A DNA stretch of 64,000 nucleotides from Gymnopus androsaceus JB14 (lineage: Eukaryota > Basidiomycota > Agaricomycetes > Agaricales > Omphalotaceae): contig ML769575.1 in the NCBI GenBank assembly GCA_009733575.1, positions 66,894 to 130,893 of the forward strand. Direction: 5' to 3'. A program made the translations under genes and the position numbers. This document shows positions 19,873-32,424 of this stretch, piece by piece. The notes beneath the pieces are model-generated. The model did no database searches and was not told the DNA's origin. It saw nothing but the letters and a program-made list of their open reading frames with translations. Numbering within the stretch: the stretch's first letter is position 1; each line of letters begins with the position of its first letter.

Positions 19873-21310
19873 CAGCGAGCTAGCAGTAGCTGCAGATCTT
19901 TAGGTTAGTCGTGGAAACACTCAAAGAAGAAAATCCAAACTAACGAAGTAAAGAGCAGGATACTACTCGAGCTTGGACGAATTCAAGAAGAGGCACAGAT
20001 GAAGGAAACTGAGTAACAAGGACACAGGCAGTCCGTTTTTATACCCTTGTCGTGCGCAGAGTGACCTAATTCTCCAGTGGCAGAGCTCCTTTGGTGGTCG
20101 ATCAGAATTCCTGTAGAGCTCCTGGCTCGCATTTGCGAAAGATTTCAGGGCCCAGTGAAAATCCTTTCACTGCCTCGGCCAGGTCTGAATCCCGGGAGAC
20201 GCGTCTGGTTGGGTTGTCGGTTGGTTGAATGAGTAGATCTCCAGACGAACCGCACCATGACTTCATCGCTTCGCCGTGTTAAGAGAACTCGATTAACCTG
20301 AGCTGTACAGGACAGAGCTACTGGTGATTTTGGAAGATTAATGCGTCACTTTATCTTGCCGAGTTGGACGCGATTTTCGAGCTTGAGACGAAACGAACTG
20401 GTTCTTTATGCCAAATTACGAAACACTGAGCCGCGTATTCAAGAAAAATCATGGTCCGAACGGAAAATCGACGCGTTTTTTCGGCATTCGGATTGCAGAA
20501 ATGTTCTTTGGTACGCTGGGGACTCAGTAAGAGTAGTCTACTGAAGAAAAACAATGGTAAGAGCGAGCTCATGAGAGCATGAAGAGACACGCACCTGAAA
20601 GTGGTTCGACCTCCATTCTAATCAAATGCTACTCCAAGTACGCCGAGGATAACAGTGCCCAGTAGCATTGCATGTCACTCAAGTCCCCGTTGTTAGAGTT
20701 GACATTTTTGCACCCGGAAAACCGCAAGAGGCGCGAAATAAAGCCATGTAAGGGTTATCTCCATAAAGAACAAGGGCGGTTGCGTAGACGAAGACCCAGC
20801 AGTAAGGGGAAGGTCCAAGCTTGAGCAGCGGTCTACGAACGAATGAGCGATAAGAACGCAGAATGCGACGATGTAGGCTCACCTAGATGAAGAATTGTAT
20901 TCTTGGTTGTCTCAGACTAATATTTGCAATAGCTGTATATATTCATTCGCTGGTCAAAGCTTTGTGGAAGCGGTCATAAAGTTCCTCGACAGAAGTCTAG
21001 AATACCGATGAGGGCTGCACCCATGAAGCATTAGTAAGGACACACCTCATTAGCAGGCAGAAATACAAAGACTCGTGGGCAGTTGAAGTCGTATGTGTAT
21101 TCGAAAGATGCGCCAGCAGGTTGCCAAAATGCCTATGAATGGCCAGAAAGCGTGAAAAGTGAAGAGATATTTGTGTGCGATCATATTTTACCCAGTACGA
21201 GTGCGTGAATGGAGTAATGACTTCTAATCCAAGTTGTCGTCGTCGTGGAAGTGAAAGATGGTGAAAGATGTTAGCGTCTAATTCAGTTAGCGCCTCAGTA
21301 GTGCGCGCTT

Positions 21311-23132
21311 ATATTTTTTGCCACCTTTCTTCTCCACCTACAATAAAATATCTTTGCACCAAGAGAATCTTTCCTTTGCATAACAGCAGGTTCATTCTCC
21401 GAGTCCCATCTCAGTTCTTCATAGTCCGAGTTCAAGTTGTGAAGTTCTGGTTTGAAAAATCAATCTAGGTTATGAAGTTACATTGTCTCGGTCTCTGAAT
21501 CTCCGAGTCTTCATTCATTCATTCCTCCAGGTACGTCCGATGCCCACCCCAGTCTCCCGAGTCTTTATATATTGATCTTCACCGACAAGACTTGTCCAAT
21601 TCAACCCATGAAATCTGAGGACGCAAGGAAGATGAGTGGTCCCAAATCCCGAATCCCGACGCCTTTATAAAGATTCATCGTCCAAGTCGAGCGCTGCGCA
21701 GCTATTGGCCCTTTGGTCGTTGGACATATATTACAGGTATGTCTAGTCTTGACGGTCGTGTGCTCCAAGTTCTTTATTTTCTGAAACAGGTCATTGCAGA
21801 ACACTTCGAAGATCTAGATTAGCAAACCGACTATTCAGTAACTGGAATCATTTAGAGTTTACTAAAGCCTAAAGGAAACGATGACGATCCGCGATTTCCG
21901 AGATGTACGTCGTGCCCACTCTGCTGCTCCTGGACTTTCTTTTTTCTCTGCCAGTACGATGCGTCTCCATCTCGCAAGGATCCTCGTAGTAGTTGTACTT
22001 GTCACTGGTAAGGATGTCATGCTTCCGTATCCTGACTTACGAGCTTCCGAGGCGCATTTGTGTATAATGTACATTGAGGAGTATCTGGTGCGAAGGCTAG
22101 TTACCGAAGTCATCTCAAGCTGAGTCGCTGACTATCCATTTAGCTGCACTCGACTGAGACCATAGTGCTCTAATATCGGCGATTCCAAAAATGGCTTGAA
22201 GTTGCCGTTGGTCTGAACGCTGCACACTTGCGCCCACACCGTTTGTTTGTGATTTCGTGCATATCCAAGCCTCATTCTCAACGATGATGGAACAAAAAAG
22301 AGTTTGAAAAGACGATTTCAACTCTCTTTGAAAAGGAGGCTCCGAATTGAGGTCGAGTATTGTAACGGCTACATTATACTCTCGGCCTCATACGCAATTT
22401 CTAAGACTCTGGTTTCCCTGCCCCAAGTGTCATTCGTGGCGTCTGAAGCTTGAAGCTCCCGCAGTGATGGTTTCCGTTTATCGAACTATGTCCAATCTAG
22501 ATGCTTCCTGGAACGCTTTTCCGTCTCCTGGCGTTAGGATACTTACTATAAGACCAGAAACAGCGGTGTGTGCAGCGAGTCCTAGTATCCCGCACGGACA
22601 TATATTAACGAAAGCGGCAAACTTCGCAAACCCCAACTAAAATCGACAATCGATAATCGGTACCATAATGGCCATAAAAACACTATGTACCTACGCCTTC
22701 TTTCAAATGCGTCATCCAAATAAGTAATCACCCGGGGGTCTTTCAGTTTCCCCAGTCTCGGAATCGGGTCCAAGTGAGTAGTACTTATTTTGAACTAAAT
22801 GTAATCTTACTGCCAATTTTTGGTCTATTCTTGGTTCGTTGAGGATTAGGATGATGTATCAATCCATACCGCATCCTAAAATTAGTACTTCAGTCCAGAT
22901 CCCTGATCTCCTGATCTTCCGCCAACGCTATTCTCATGGACTAAAGTTTTGTTACTTGTACTAGATGCCCTGGAACATGGGACCTAGTCATCCCGCCAAC
23001 AATGAATAGAGGGAATATCCTGTCCTTTCTTCTATATTGCCGGGTTCACGCATTCCCACTCAGCAGTTTCAAGCTGGACTACAGCCTCCCACCGCACCTT
23101 ATCTGTTGCGTTGCATATTCTCCGAAACTGAC
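21311..23132. other. Intergenic stretch without a recognised gene
   Basis: Only short frames without family resemblance are present. The segment 21480-21810 faintly resembles 13030-13260 (see that entry). Nothing else was identified. Confidence 0.3.
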
Positions 23133-23893
23133 ATGGCATTAGACAAGTTACCATTACTCCTTGCACTTTCCGTCTCCTACTATATCGCCATGACTCCACC
23201 TAATCCTCCTGCATCTCGTAAGGAAATCAGCAAATACCCGCCCGGTAGCCTTATGTCTAGGCATGCAGTTTCATTTTTTACAGCACCAAAGGTCAGCGCA
23301 CCACAACTTATCACTTCAAACACTGGCGTACTCAACTAAAAGCACCACAGATTCTCCTACTGACATGTATCTTCTGTGAAATGATAGTCATCATCTCCAC
23401 TCACTACGCCACCACTCTCGTGCGGATAGCTCCAGTCACAAATTCCATTTCATGCCCTGCCCCTGCCACCACCACCACCTTCCTTGTTGGCTTCTTTCTC
23501 ACACTATCTGGAGCCTGCGTGCGCTGGCTCTCATACCGCGCTCTTGGCCCTCTCTTCACCTTTGAGCTTTCCATCCGTGATCAACACAAGCTTATTACCA
23601 CAGGCCCGTATTCCATCGTCCGTCATCCAAGCTACACCGGCACCCTCCTTTTCTTTCCCGGTATACTCCTCTGCGTATTTGGTCCAGGCTCGTGGATTTA
23701 CGAGTGTGGTTGGTTGGATTTGGTGTCTGTTAGGATATTCGCTGGGGTGGCTATTGCTGTGTCAGCATGTATTATTGTAATTACGCTCAGTCGGATGAGT
23801 GTTGAGGAGAAAACGATGCATAAGGAGTTTGGACAGCAGTGGGATGAATGGGCAAAGAAAGTACCGTATAGGCTTGTGCCGGGTATTTTTTGA
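23133..23893 (+). CDS. Isoprenylcysteine carboxyl methyltransferase-like protein
   Basis: Two exons, 23133-23291 and 23351-23893, are joined in phase 0 across a 59 nt intron and encode 233 residues. Hydrophobic segments (LPLLLALSVSYYIAM, TTTFLVGFFLTLSGAC, LLFFPGILLCVFG, VAIAVSACIIVITL) indicate a multi-pass membrane protein. The ICMT/Ste14 SAM-binding and catalytic signature is present: LITTGPYSIVRHPSYTG, then EEKTMHKEFGQQWDEWAKKV, PYRLVPG. ICMT enzymes methylate the prenylated C-terminal Cys of CaaX proteins in the ER. Agaric genomes hold many short ICMT-like paralogues whose substrates are unknown, and this looks like one. The frame is intact. Confidence 0.8.
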
Positions 23894-25335
23894 TTTATTT
23901 GTACTGATGACATCCCATGTTGTCATACCACATACTAGTAAGTAATATCATATATTATAGTACTACACTGTGAATCCACCTATGAATGTGTTTCCTTTTC
24001 AATTTTCTCTCTTTTTTTTGTTCTACCTAGGCTATTGTGTGATCATTTCTTCCATACATTGCACACTGTCAGATTAAGCTGCAGCAAGGACCTAAAAAGC
24101 AAGGTTGTACAATGAAAACACTCAGAGATAGGGGAAAAAGCTGTTCAGAGGAACTTTAATAGACCAACTCAGCCTGAGATACAATGGGCCAGTATTTCAG
24201 TATTACTGATTTCATGCAGAATACACAACTTGGAATGATAGTACGTAGATTCTTTACCCATTCCTCGACAGATTCCCCAATATCTGCATTGAAACAAATA
24301 CATTCTGAGTGGCCGTACGGCCGGGTCGAAGCGCGCATATAATCACAATGCACCCAACCGATACTTCAATGTGTATTCAGTCCAATTCTCGGCATAACAA
24401 AATCAATGCATAGAACTTAAAGTAAGACTCAGATCCTGGTTCATATTCGCTGAATTTACTTATGCGAATAAGCTGGGAGTTCATCCCACACTATTGTTAA
24501 GTTGTTAGCGATTCGGCGGGTTAAATTTTGCTTAGTCTGATTAACGAATCTCATTCAAGTTGAATTATGAATCAGGCAGAATTCGGGTATCCAAGATATG
24601 AATAATGAGTATTCTGTCTAAAAAAAACTGACTGAAAGTATCAGCAAAACGTCTACTTTGCATTCTATTTTCGACGGTAATGCTTAAACTTCCCAGCGCC
24701 CCCAGAGCTCCCAGCGCCAAAACTCATACGACATATCTTTTTTATTTCCAAATAAAGCAATTTCGGGGCATCTGGGAGCTCTGGCCGGTACTTCCCTTAC
24801 CATCTATGTCCTCGGGGTCTGGAAGCGCTGTCAGTCACTGTCAGGCACTTCCGGGAACTGGCCGCATTACACACCGGAAAGTAGATAACGAAAAAATCAG
24901 TCTGTGTTTTGATGGAACCGAAAGCTTGACCGAAATGGTGATTTTTGGCCAGGTTGAAATTCTGGCCGAAAGGGGATGATTCAGCCCACCATTCAGTAAA
25001 GATGATATGACTCCCAATAGTCTAGAGTTCAGGGGGCCTGATTCATGTACTGAATCTAATTGTTTCATCTGTACAATTAACATAATTGAAATTAGATATT
25101 TTACTACAGATGAATAGGCAAATGATAACAAGATAATCAATCTTGTCAATTATACTACTGAAATACCAGAAATCAACAGGTAATTCAATATCTATGTAAG
25201 ATGGGCTGAAAATTGGTCTTTCAATCTGATTGAAAGGATGTGCACTTCAGGACCCAATTTTGGTAAAATCCTTGTCCAAATATAGCATACTTCGGGCCTC
25301 AGAACTTCGGATCTTGTCCACTATAGCGTACTTCA
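23894..25335. other. AT-rich intergenic DNA with one degenerate MITE-like segment
   Basis: No gene is seen. At 24638 the string TATCAGCAAAACG starts a segment (to about 24870) built of CCCAGCGCC/GGGAGCTCTGGCC words like the element at 32870-33094. A matching right terminal repeat is not clear. Confidence 0.35.
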
Positions 25336-25991
25336 CATCAGCAAAACCTGGGTGTGCTGCACAGAACTGGACAGTTCTGTGCAGCACTCATAGCAGCCAT
25401 AGCAAGGTACCCATCTGTCCAGAACTATGGATTGCTATGGACGGCTATGGGTTGCTATGGATTGCACCGGTTTCGAGGCATTTGATCGTGGAATGGCTCT
25501 ATTCAATAAAAATATATTAATCTTTTGAATTGCTTCGTTGCACTTCGCGAAACCAAAAATGGATGAAAATAATCATAAAATCATATTATATTGCTGTAGT
25601 CATAGCGAAACTAGTAGAACTACTAATATAACTACATATCTGTAATAAAACTAGTATACTATATCATTAGGTGGTGACGAGACATTGCTTGAATGCAACT
25701 ACATACCATAGTCCAAACCAAAGTGGCTCAGGACTGACTTGGGGGGAAAGAAACAGAGCTCGTCGAAGTCCCAGTTACAACGATGCATTATATAGTGTTG
25801 GCGGGAGAAACTGACAGCTGTCAAGCAGCGACACTGATGCCGAAATCGGTTGACAGCTTTGTGATCCTGGAGAAACTCATAGCAAGCCATAGGAACCCAT
25901 AGCAGCTCATAGTTCTGTGCAGGACTATGGCTCCTATGACCCGCTATGGCTTGCTATGGCTCCTATGACCATCTCCCAGGTTTTGCTGATG
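25336..25991. mobile_element. MITE, CATCAGCAAAA family, copy B (656 bp)
   Basis: Terminal inverted repeats CATCAGCAAAACCTGG and CCAGGTTTTGCTGATG are perfect over 16 bp and flanked by CA on both sides. Next to the ends lie arrays of CTATGG/CCATAG words (for example 25385-25470 and 25875-25970). The centre is AT-rich and non-coding. Confidence 0.75.
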
Positions 25992-26385
25992 CAGGCCGCC
26001 GTGTCAGCGCTGAACCAAGTTTTTGAGCTATTTTGAGTACACATCCTAGTACGTCCTCGAAGCTGAGCACAGGTAGTCTCTGGTAGTGTGCAGATCCTTA
26101 AATTCTAATACGTACAAGAAAGTAGCGCACGGGGATTTTTTGGTAGCCATTGTTTTCAATTCACGTGACCATCCTTGTCTAAAATAGCGTACTTGAGGCC
26201 GGCGAGGCGGACAGGGTTCAGTAGGAGATTCCGGGGGCCTGGCTTGACAGAAACCTAAACTTTTGTGACAAGCAATTTCCATTTCCAATCCGAGCGCTCA
26301 TTTTCAAATGATCAGCTGCCATGTGCTTCATCACAACAGTATAAAAGAACGGAAAGACTCGTTCCTCTTCTTTATCTTTCCAATC

Positions 26386-29300
26386 ATGACTGCAGCGCCT
26401 ATTCCTCCCAACGTGTGCGTATCTTTTAAAATTGTTTTAATTTAACAGCAAAATACTTAAAACAAAATGAATGATCCAGATATTTTCCAAATGCCTCCAA
26501 TTTTGAGATTCGTAATTCTCAGTTCACTAATATAAATATTAATGAAAGCTCAAGTAAGCTCAATACCAATTTTTATGCATTTATTTTATTCCTAAACCGG
26601 TGATGGTTTGTAGTCAGGGACAAACTCCAAGCAGAGCTGAAGCCTATTAATAGTGCTCGTCTTAATCCAGACAAGATCTGCTTGACGGGCACCAGGGTAG
26701 AAATTATAGCTGAGATACAGACATGGATTCACAGCCCAGATAGTGAAGTGTTTAAAGCATTCTTCCTGTGTGGAGAGGCTGGAACTGGCAAGTCAACTAT
26801 TAGTCATACTATTGGGCAGAATGCAAAAGACAACAGATGTCTTGGAGCATTCTTTTGCTTTGACCGCACATTTGCTGCCGAGCATACACCAAGTAAAGCC
26901 TTGCAAAATATTGCTTATGACCTTAGCATTAGTTTTCCGGAATTTGGAAAGGGCTTGGTAGAGCTATTGGATGCAGACCCCAATATCCCAACTAGCAAGA
27001 GTCTCAAAGAGCAGTGGAATAAGCTCATTATGGAACCTGCAAAATTTATCACTCCAAGCAGGCCAGTTGTGATTATAATTGATGCGCTTGATGAATGTGG
27101 GCCCAAGGTGGAGGGTGGACCAAGAGAAATGTTGCTCTCTTTATTAATTAACAATATCTGTGAACTTCCCAAAAACTTCCGTGTTCTTGTCACAGCCAGA
27201 TTGGAAGGTGACATACATGCAGCTGTTAATGAAGGTTCAGATGCACAGTCACTTCAAGCTCAGTACATGAGCAATCTTCAACAGACACAGGAGGATATAC
27301 ACAAATATGTAACTCATAGGATGATGAAAAAAGGTGCTCCAGGTGTTCTAAATGAATCTCAATGCCAAATTCTTGCAGAAAAAGCGCAAGGTTTTTTCCA
27401 ATGGGCGTATACAGCATGTGAAGCACTACGTGGAAGAGGGAAAGCAGGACTGACTGTTAAGAAGCGCTTTGAACGTTTTATGTCTCTTTCTCCAAGTCAT
27501 GGCCAGGATTTGCTGCCTCTTGATAAGCTATATAAATCAATTTTGGAAGATGTATTTGATTTTCATGATTCACAGGCCATGTCTCAGTACAGAATGGTGA
27601 TGGTACAGATATTGGCAGCATTTGAACCTCTTTCAAATCTGTCATTGCAGAAATTGCAATTATCCAGGTGTAGGTATCTTGGTCAAGATTATGATGATGA
27701 GGAACTTGATGCAGTCATTGAGTATTTAGGATCTCTGCTTACAGGTGTGGATCAAAGAAACACTCCAATTAGACCAGTGCATACATCAATCCATGATTTC
27801 CTTGTGGATGAGAAGCGAAGTGGAGAATATGCGGTGAAATTACAGGAGGGACACAAAATGTTAGCTATTGGTACCCTCCAGCTCATGATTACAGATCTTC
27901 ATTTCAACATGTGTGATTTGGAAAGCTCACATCTTCTAAATTCACAGGTGGAGAATCTGTCAGAGAGAATAGTAAACAATATATCACCTGATCTTTCTTA
28001 TGCATGTCTATTCTGGGGTAGCCACGTCATTGACTCCCAGTTGTATACTATATTGTCTGCTTTATTGCAACAATTTTTAATAGAGGTCTCACTGTTTTGG
28101 ATGGAGGTGCTCAGTATTATGAAGAAAGTGGATGTGATTTCTGAAACTGCAAGAGTTGTATTGGACTTCAGTAATTCTGCGGTATGTATATAAGCTATAC
28201 TTAATGATATGGTGTGCTAAATAGGATTAAATTTCCACTATAGGGAGCTCTGGAGACTGATATTCAAATTATTCTGAGAGAGATTCAACAGTTTATACAG
28301 GTCTTTGGTAGGATGATTAGGGATGCCACCCCACATTTATATCTTTCTGGAGTACCCTTTCTCCCAAAAGATTCAGTGATATTGCAGAAATTTATTTCTC
28401 TATTAGACAAATCATTGGTTGTATGTAGAGGACACAAATACAGTTGGCCATCTCAACAGGCAGTACTAACTGGGCACATATCAATGGTTAATTCAGTTGC
28501 CTTTTCACCAGATGGAACGAGGATTGTATCTGGATCTCATGATCTGACAGTACGCATTTGGAATGCAGAGACCGGGATGATTATTGGAGAGCCACTAGAA
28601 GGGCACACAGGATCAGTAACATCAGTTGCCTTTTCACCAGATGGAAAGAAGATTGTATCTGGATCTAATGACCAGACAGTGCGCATTTGGAATGCAGAGA
28701 GTAGAATGATGATTGGAGAGCCATTGGAAGGCCACACAGTAGCAGTTGATTCAGTTGCCTTTTCACCAGATGGCCAGAGGATTGTATCTGGATCCGGTGA
28801 CCAGACAGTATGCATTTGGAATGCAGAGACTGGAAAAATCATTGGAGAGCCACTGGAAGGGCACACACAACAGGTAAATTCAGTTGCCTTTTCAACAGAT
28901 GGAAAGAGGATTGTGTCTGGATCTGATGATGAGACAGTGCGTATTTGGAATGTAGAGAGTGGAATGATCATTGGAGAGCCATTGGAAGGGCATACAGAAT
29001 CAGTAACATCAGTTGCATTTTCACCAGATGGAAAGAGGATTGTATCTGGATCTCATGACCAAACAGTACGCATTTGGAATGCAGAGACTGGCAAAATCAT
29101 TGGAGAGCCATTAGAAGGGCACACAGCACCAGTAAATTCAGTTACCTTTTCACCAGATGGCAAGAGGATTGTATCTGGATCTGATGACCAGACAGCACAC
29201 ATTTGGAATGCAGAGACTGGAATGATTATTGGAAAGCCACTACAAGCACTCACAGGATCAGTAACATTGGTTGCCTTTTCACCAGATGGAAAGAGGATTG

Positions 29301-30676
29301 TATCAGGATCTTATGACCTGACTGTACACATTTGGAATGCAGAGACTGAGATGATCATTGGAGATCCACTACAAGGGCACACAGCACCAGTATATTCAGT
29401 TGCCTTGTCACCAGATGGCAAGAAGATTGCATCTGGATCAGGTGACAAGACAGTGCACCTATGGAATGCAGAGACTGGGATGACAATTGGAGAACCACTT
29501 CAGGGGCACAAAGGACTGGTAACATCAGTTGCCTTTTCACCAGATGGCAAGAAGATTGTATCTGGATCAGGTGACAAAACACTGTGTATATGGAATGCAG
29601 AGACTGGAATGACCATTGGAGAACCACTTCAGGGGCACAAAGGACTGGTAACATCAGTTGCCTTTTCACCAGATGGCAAGAAGATTGTATCTGGATCCTA
29701 TGACCAGACAGTGTGCATTTGGGATGTAGAGACTGGAATGATCATTAGAGAGCCACTGGAAGGGCACACAGAATTTGTACATTCAGTCACCTTTTCACCA
29801 GATGGCAAGATGATTGTATCTGGATCTCTGGATCAGACAGTACGGATTTGGAATGTCAAGACTGGCTTGATCATTAGAGGACCATTGCAAGGGCACACAG
29901 ATCGGGTACATTCAGTTGCCTTTTCACCAGATGGCAAGAGGATTGCATCAGGATCTGATGACCAGACAGTACACATTTTTAATGCAGAGACTGGAATGAT
30001 CATTGGAGAGCCACTGCAAGGGCACACAGCACCAGTATATTCAGTGGCCTTTTCACCAGATGGAAAGAGGATTGTTTCTGGATCAGGTGACAAGACAGTG
30101 TGCCTATGGAATGCAGAGACTGGGATGACAATTGGAGAACCACTTCAGGGGCACAAAGGACTGGTAACATCAGTTGCCTTTTCACCAGATGGCCAGAAGA
30201 TTGTATCTGGATCTCTGGACCAGACAGTGTGCATATGGAATGCACAGACTGGTATGATCATTGGAGACCCACTGCTAGGGCACACAGGATCAGTTGAATC
30301 AATTGACTCTTCTTCATATGGCAAAGAGATTGTATCTGGGTTATATAGTAACATGATGCTTGCTTCTAATGCTGAAACTCTAACTATCCTCCCCAAAAGC
30401 ACATTTTCTTTGTCATTCTGTCCTTGGCACCCTGGACATCATCTTGCTGATACTCATCCATCATTTCACAAAGTTCACATGGACTCTGATGGATGGCTTT
30501 GTGGTATTGATTCCTCTCTGCTGCTGTGGATTCCACCTGATTACCAGTTAGGACTTATGTTCCCTCAAATGCAAATCTTGATTGCAAGTTGTGGTCCTGT
30601 CTCTCTTGATCTCAGCAATTTTGTTCATGGGAAAGATTGGGTAAAATGTTTCAAGGCCAAGGACAGGTCTTTTTGA
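26386..30676 (+). CDS. NACHT-WD40 (NLR-like STAND NTPase) protein
   Basis: Proposed exons are 26386-26414, 26618-28181 and 28244-30676, in matching phases, giving about 1341 residues. The first short exon is the least certain. After a short N-terminus (LQAELKPINSARLNPDKICL) comes a NACHT ATPase: Walker A GEAGTGKST (near residue 48), Walker B VVIIIDALDECG, and FRVLVTARLEGDI. A helical linker follows, then 14 regular WD40 repeats (about 28450-30290) of the form GHT..V.SVAFSPDGKRIVSGS.DQTV.IWNAETGMIIGEPL. A fifteenth degenerate unit and an ~130-residue tail close the protein. NACHT-WD40 proteins are fungal innate-immunity or heterokaryon-incompatibility receptors in which the WD40 array senses a ligand and NACHT oligomerises. 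No N-terminal effector domain is visible, so a partner effector or truncation is possible. Repeats are nearly identical at DNA level. The frame is intact. Confidence 0.85.
28450..30330 (+). repeat. High-identity WD40 repeat array (period ~129 nt)
   Basis: Units of 43 codons repeat about fifteen times. The two-unit block at about 29380-29570 (GHTAPVYSVALSPDGKK, then GHKGLVTSVAFSPDGKK) recurs almost unchanged at about 30020-30215, and GHKGLVTSV occurs three times. Differences concentrate at a few codons per unit. This is the pattern of fungal arrays with high internal conservation that change by unit shuffling. Confidence 0.85.
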
Positions 30677-31616
30677 ATATCCTCTTGTTGTTACAAATGT
30701 TTATCTCATCTCATGCCACATGGACTATTACTTATCTTTTTCCTTCTATTTGTCTTAGTATATATCATTAGCACTCCAGTGTTTACTTAAGTACATGGCT
30801 GCGCTGTTTGGTTATGCTTACTTTTCTTATCTTGAAAGTTCTTATTATCTTATAGTTCTTATGATCAAACACATGCATGATCATCCTTTGATCACACCTC
30901 ATGATAGCAGGCTACATTTGGTACCATATACACATGAGTGATCACTTATTACTTACTGTTGTCTTTCATTGTTTCATGCATTGTTACCTTATGTATAGGA
31001 TAGAGGGTTATGGCTCTAGAGCTTGTACTTTAGTATATATAGTAGTTGTACATTGTAAAGAACCGTGTTTTGGTTGACCAGGTTGACCGGGTTGTTAGGT
31101 TGCCCACAAGTTACAACCTACTAAATCATTGTCAATGTTGTGACTATAGGTCCTCCATTGAGCTCAATTGTTGGGAAACTCCTTGTGGAGCATGAAGAAG
31201 CTTCGACGCGACCTCAAAGAGCCCTGAAGCGCGCTTCCCATGCTCGGCAGCGTTGGTCAAGATTAAATAGGACCACCTGGATACCGGGTTGCGGCCAAAA
31301 CCGAGATAAATTGCGGGTTGTCAATTGACCTTGAATTGACCTGCTTTTTTGGGTTGAACAAGCCGAAAAAACCCGGATCAAGTCAGGTCAATCAATACAG
31401 GGTTAGTTACGATGTAGCTGTAGCATAGTCCTTAGCTTCAATCTTGTTGATAACTCCTAGTTCTCAATATCTTCTTCTTCTTTCCTCATTGCTCTTGTCT
31501 TTGCTTAAGTTGGAAGTTGTGATGCCTGGTACCTTGTGTTGTGGGGAATTAGTCGCTGACACTTGTTTGCTTTACCAATTATATTTTTTCTCCCTTTCCC
31601 CTGTTCATTTTGCTAG

Positions 31617-31858
31617 GTATACTGTGCCATTTCATTCAATTCAACAGTCACATGTCACAGGCCCTCAAAAAGTCAAAAAAATTTCCACAGGTCACAGGTC
31701 ACTGCACATAATTTGCCCAAAAATTACAGCTTTGACCAAATTAGTACCAAAAAAGCTTACAAAAATTTCTCCCCAGGGAAATTAGTCAAAATGACAATTT
31801 CAACACACTGGTCACAAGTCACAAGGTGTGTTGAATTGAATAAAATGCAACAGTATAC
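31617..31858. mobile_element. MITE with ~28-bp TIR flanked by TA (242 bp)
   Basis: Left end GTATACTGTGCCATTTC and the complement of the right end GTATACTGTTGCATTTT continue into ATTCAATTCAACA on both sides. With TA as the target duplication the ends suit a Tc1/mariner-type non-autonomous element. It has no coding capacity. Confidence 0.7.
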
Positions 31859-31926
31859 TGTATAGTTTCAAAAATAAGTTCAGCCAATGTTATGTGTTAC
31901 AGCTTGAGTTCATGGTTCAGCTGCTG

Positions 31927-32258
31927 CATCAGCAAAAACTGTTTTGGGCCCAGGAGGATCTAAGGTCACCTAGTCCTCTTAGGTAACCTGAGACATCCTT
32001 GTTGGCCCAGGAAAAAGGGTAAAACTTTGGACACCTCAGGTATCCTAGTCATCCTAGGTGTCCTGGGAGATCCTGGGATGTCCTGGGGCATCCTGGGGCA
32101 TCCTGAGGCATCCTGAGGCATCCTGGGATGATCATCCTAGGTGTCCTGAGGTGTCCAAAGTTTTACCCTTTTTCCTGGGCCAACTAGGATGTCTCAGGTT
32201 ACCTAAGAGGACTAGGTGACCTTAGATCCTCCTGGGCCCAAAACAGTTTTTTCTGATG
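31927..32258. mobile_element. MITE, CATCAGCAAAA family, copy C (332 bp, near-perfect palindrome)
   Basis: Left arm CATCAGCAAAAACTG and right arm complement CATCAGAAAAAACTG run through TTTTGGGCCCAGGAGGATC. They stay paired for more than 100 bases, making a very long hairpin. The loop is an array of GCATCCTGGG-type 10-mers (about 32040-32130). TG flanks both ends. A transcript would fold into long double-stranded RNA. Confidence 0.8.
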
Positions 32259-32278
32259 TGACAGGTGGCATTACAAAA

Positions 32279-32424
32279 CTGAACTCAGTTGAATTTATAG
32301 TGGCCACCAAATTTACCTTATACAGTGACAGCAGTTAATGATGAACCACCTGGCAATTCAACTCAATAAGCCATGTGGGTGGTTCATCATGAACCACTGT
32401 AGGCACCAAAAAATTCAAGTTCAG
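32279..32424. mobile_element. Short inverted-repeat element (146 bp)
   Basis: Ends CTGAACTCAGTTGAATTT and, reversed, CTGAACTTGAATTTTTTGG are related. Inside, GATGAACCACC faces GGTGGTTCATC. It has no coding capacity, and no clear target duplication is seen. Confidence 0.5.

Larger units (their letters stand above)
17775..21310. repeat. 3.5-kb segmental duplication, copy A
   Basis: Matches 33720-37225 in the same orientation. It runs from GCATCAGGCCGATGTACGCG through the Ser/Pro-rich gene and ~1.4 kb of its upstream DNA to GCGCTTATATTTTTT. Similarity in the upstream part (for example 20560-20880 against 36500-36810) is higher by eye than in the coding part. Short indels are scattered through it. 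Confidence 0.8.

Noticed and set aside
20600..20612. GGTTCGACCTCC resembling a tRNA B-box
   Set aside because: No A-box or cloverleaf stems could be fitted upstream; the string is simply part of the duplicated spacer (also at 36524).
28537..30402. Series of minus-strand open frames opposite the WD40 array
   Set aside because: They repeat with the WD40 period and are antisense shadows of a strongly coding plus strand.
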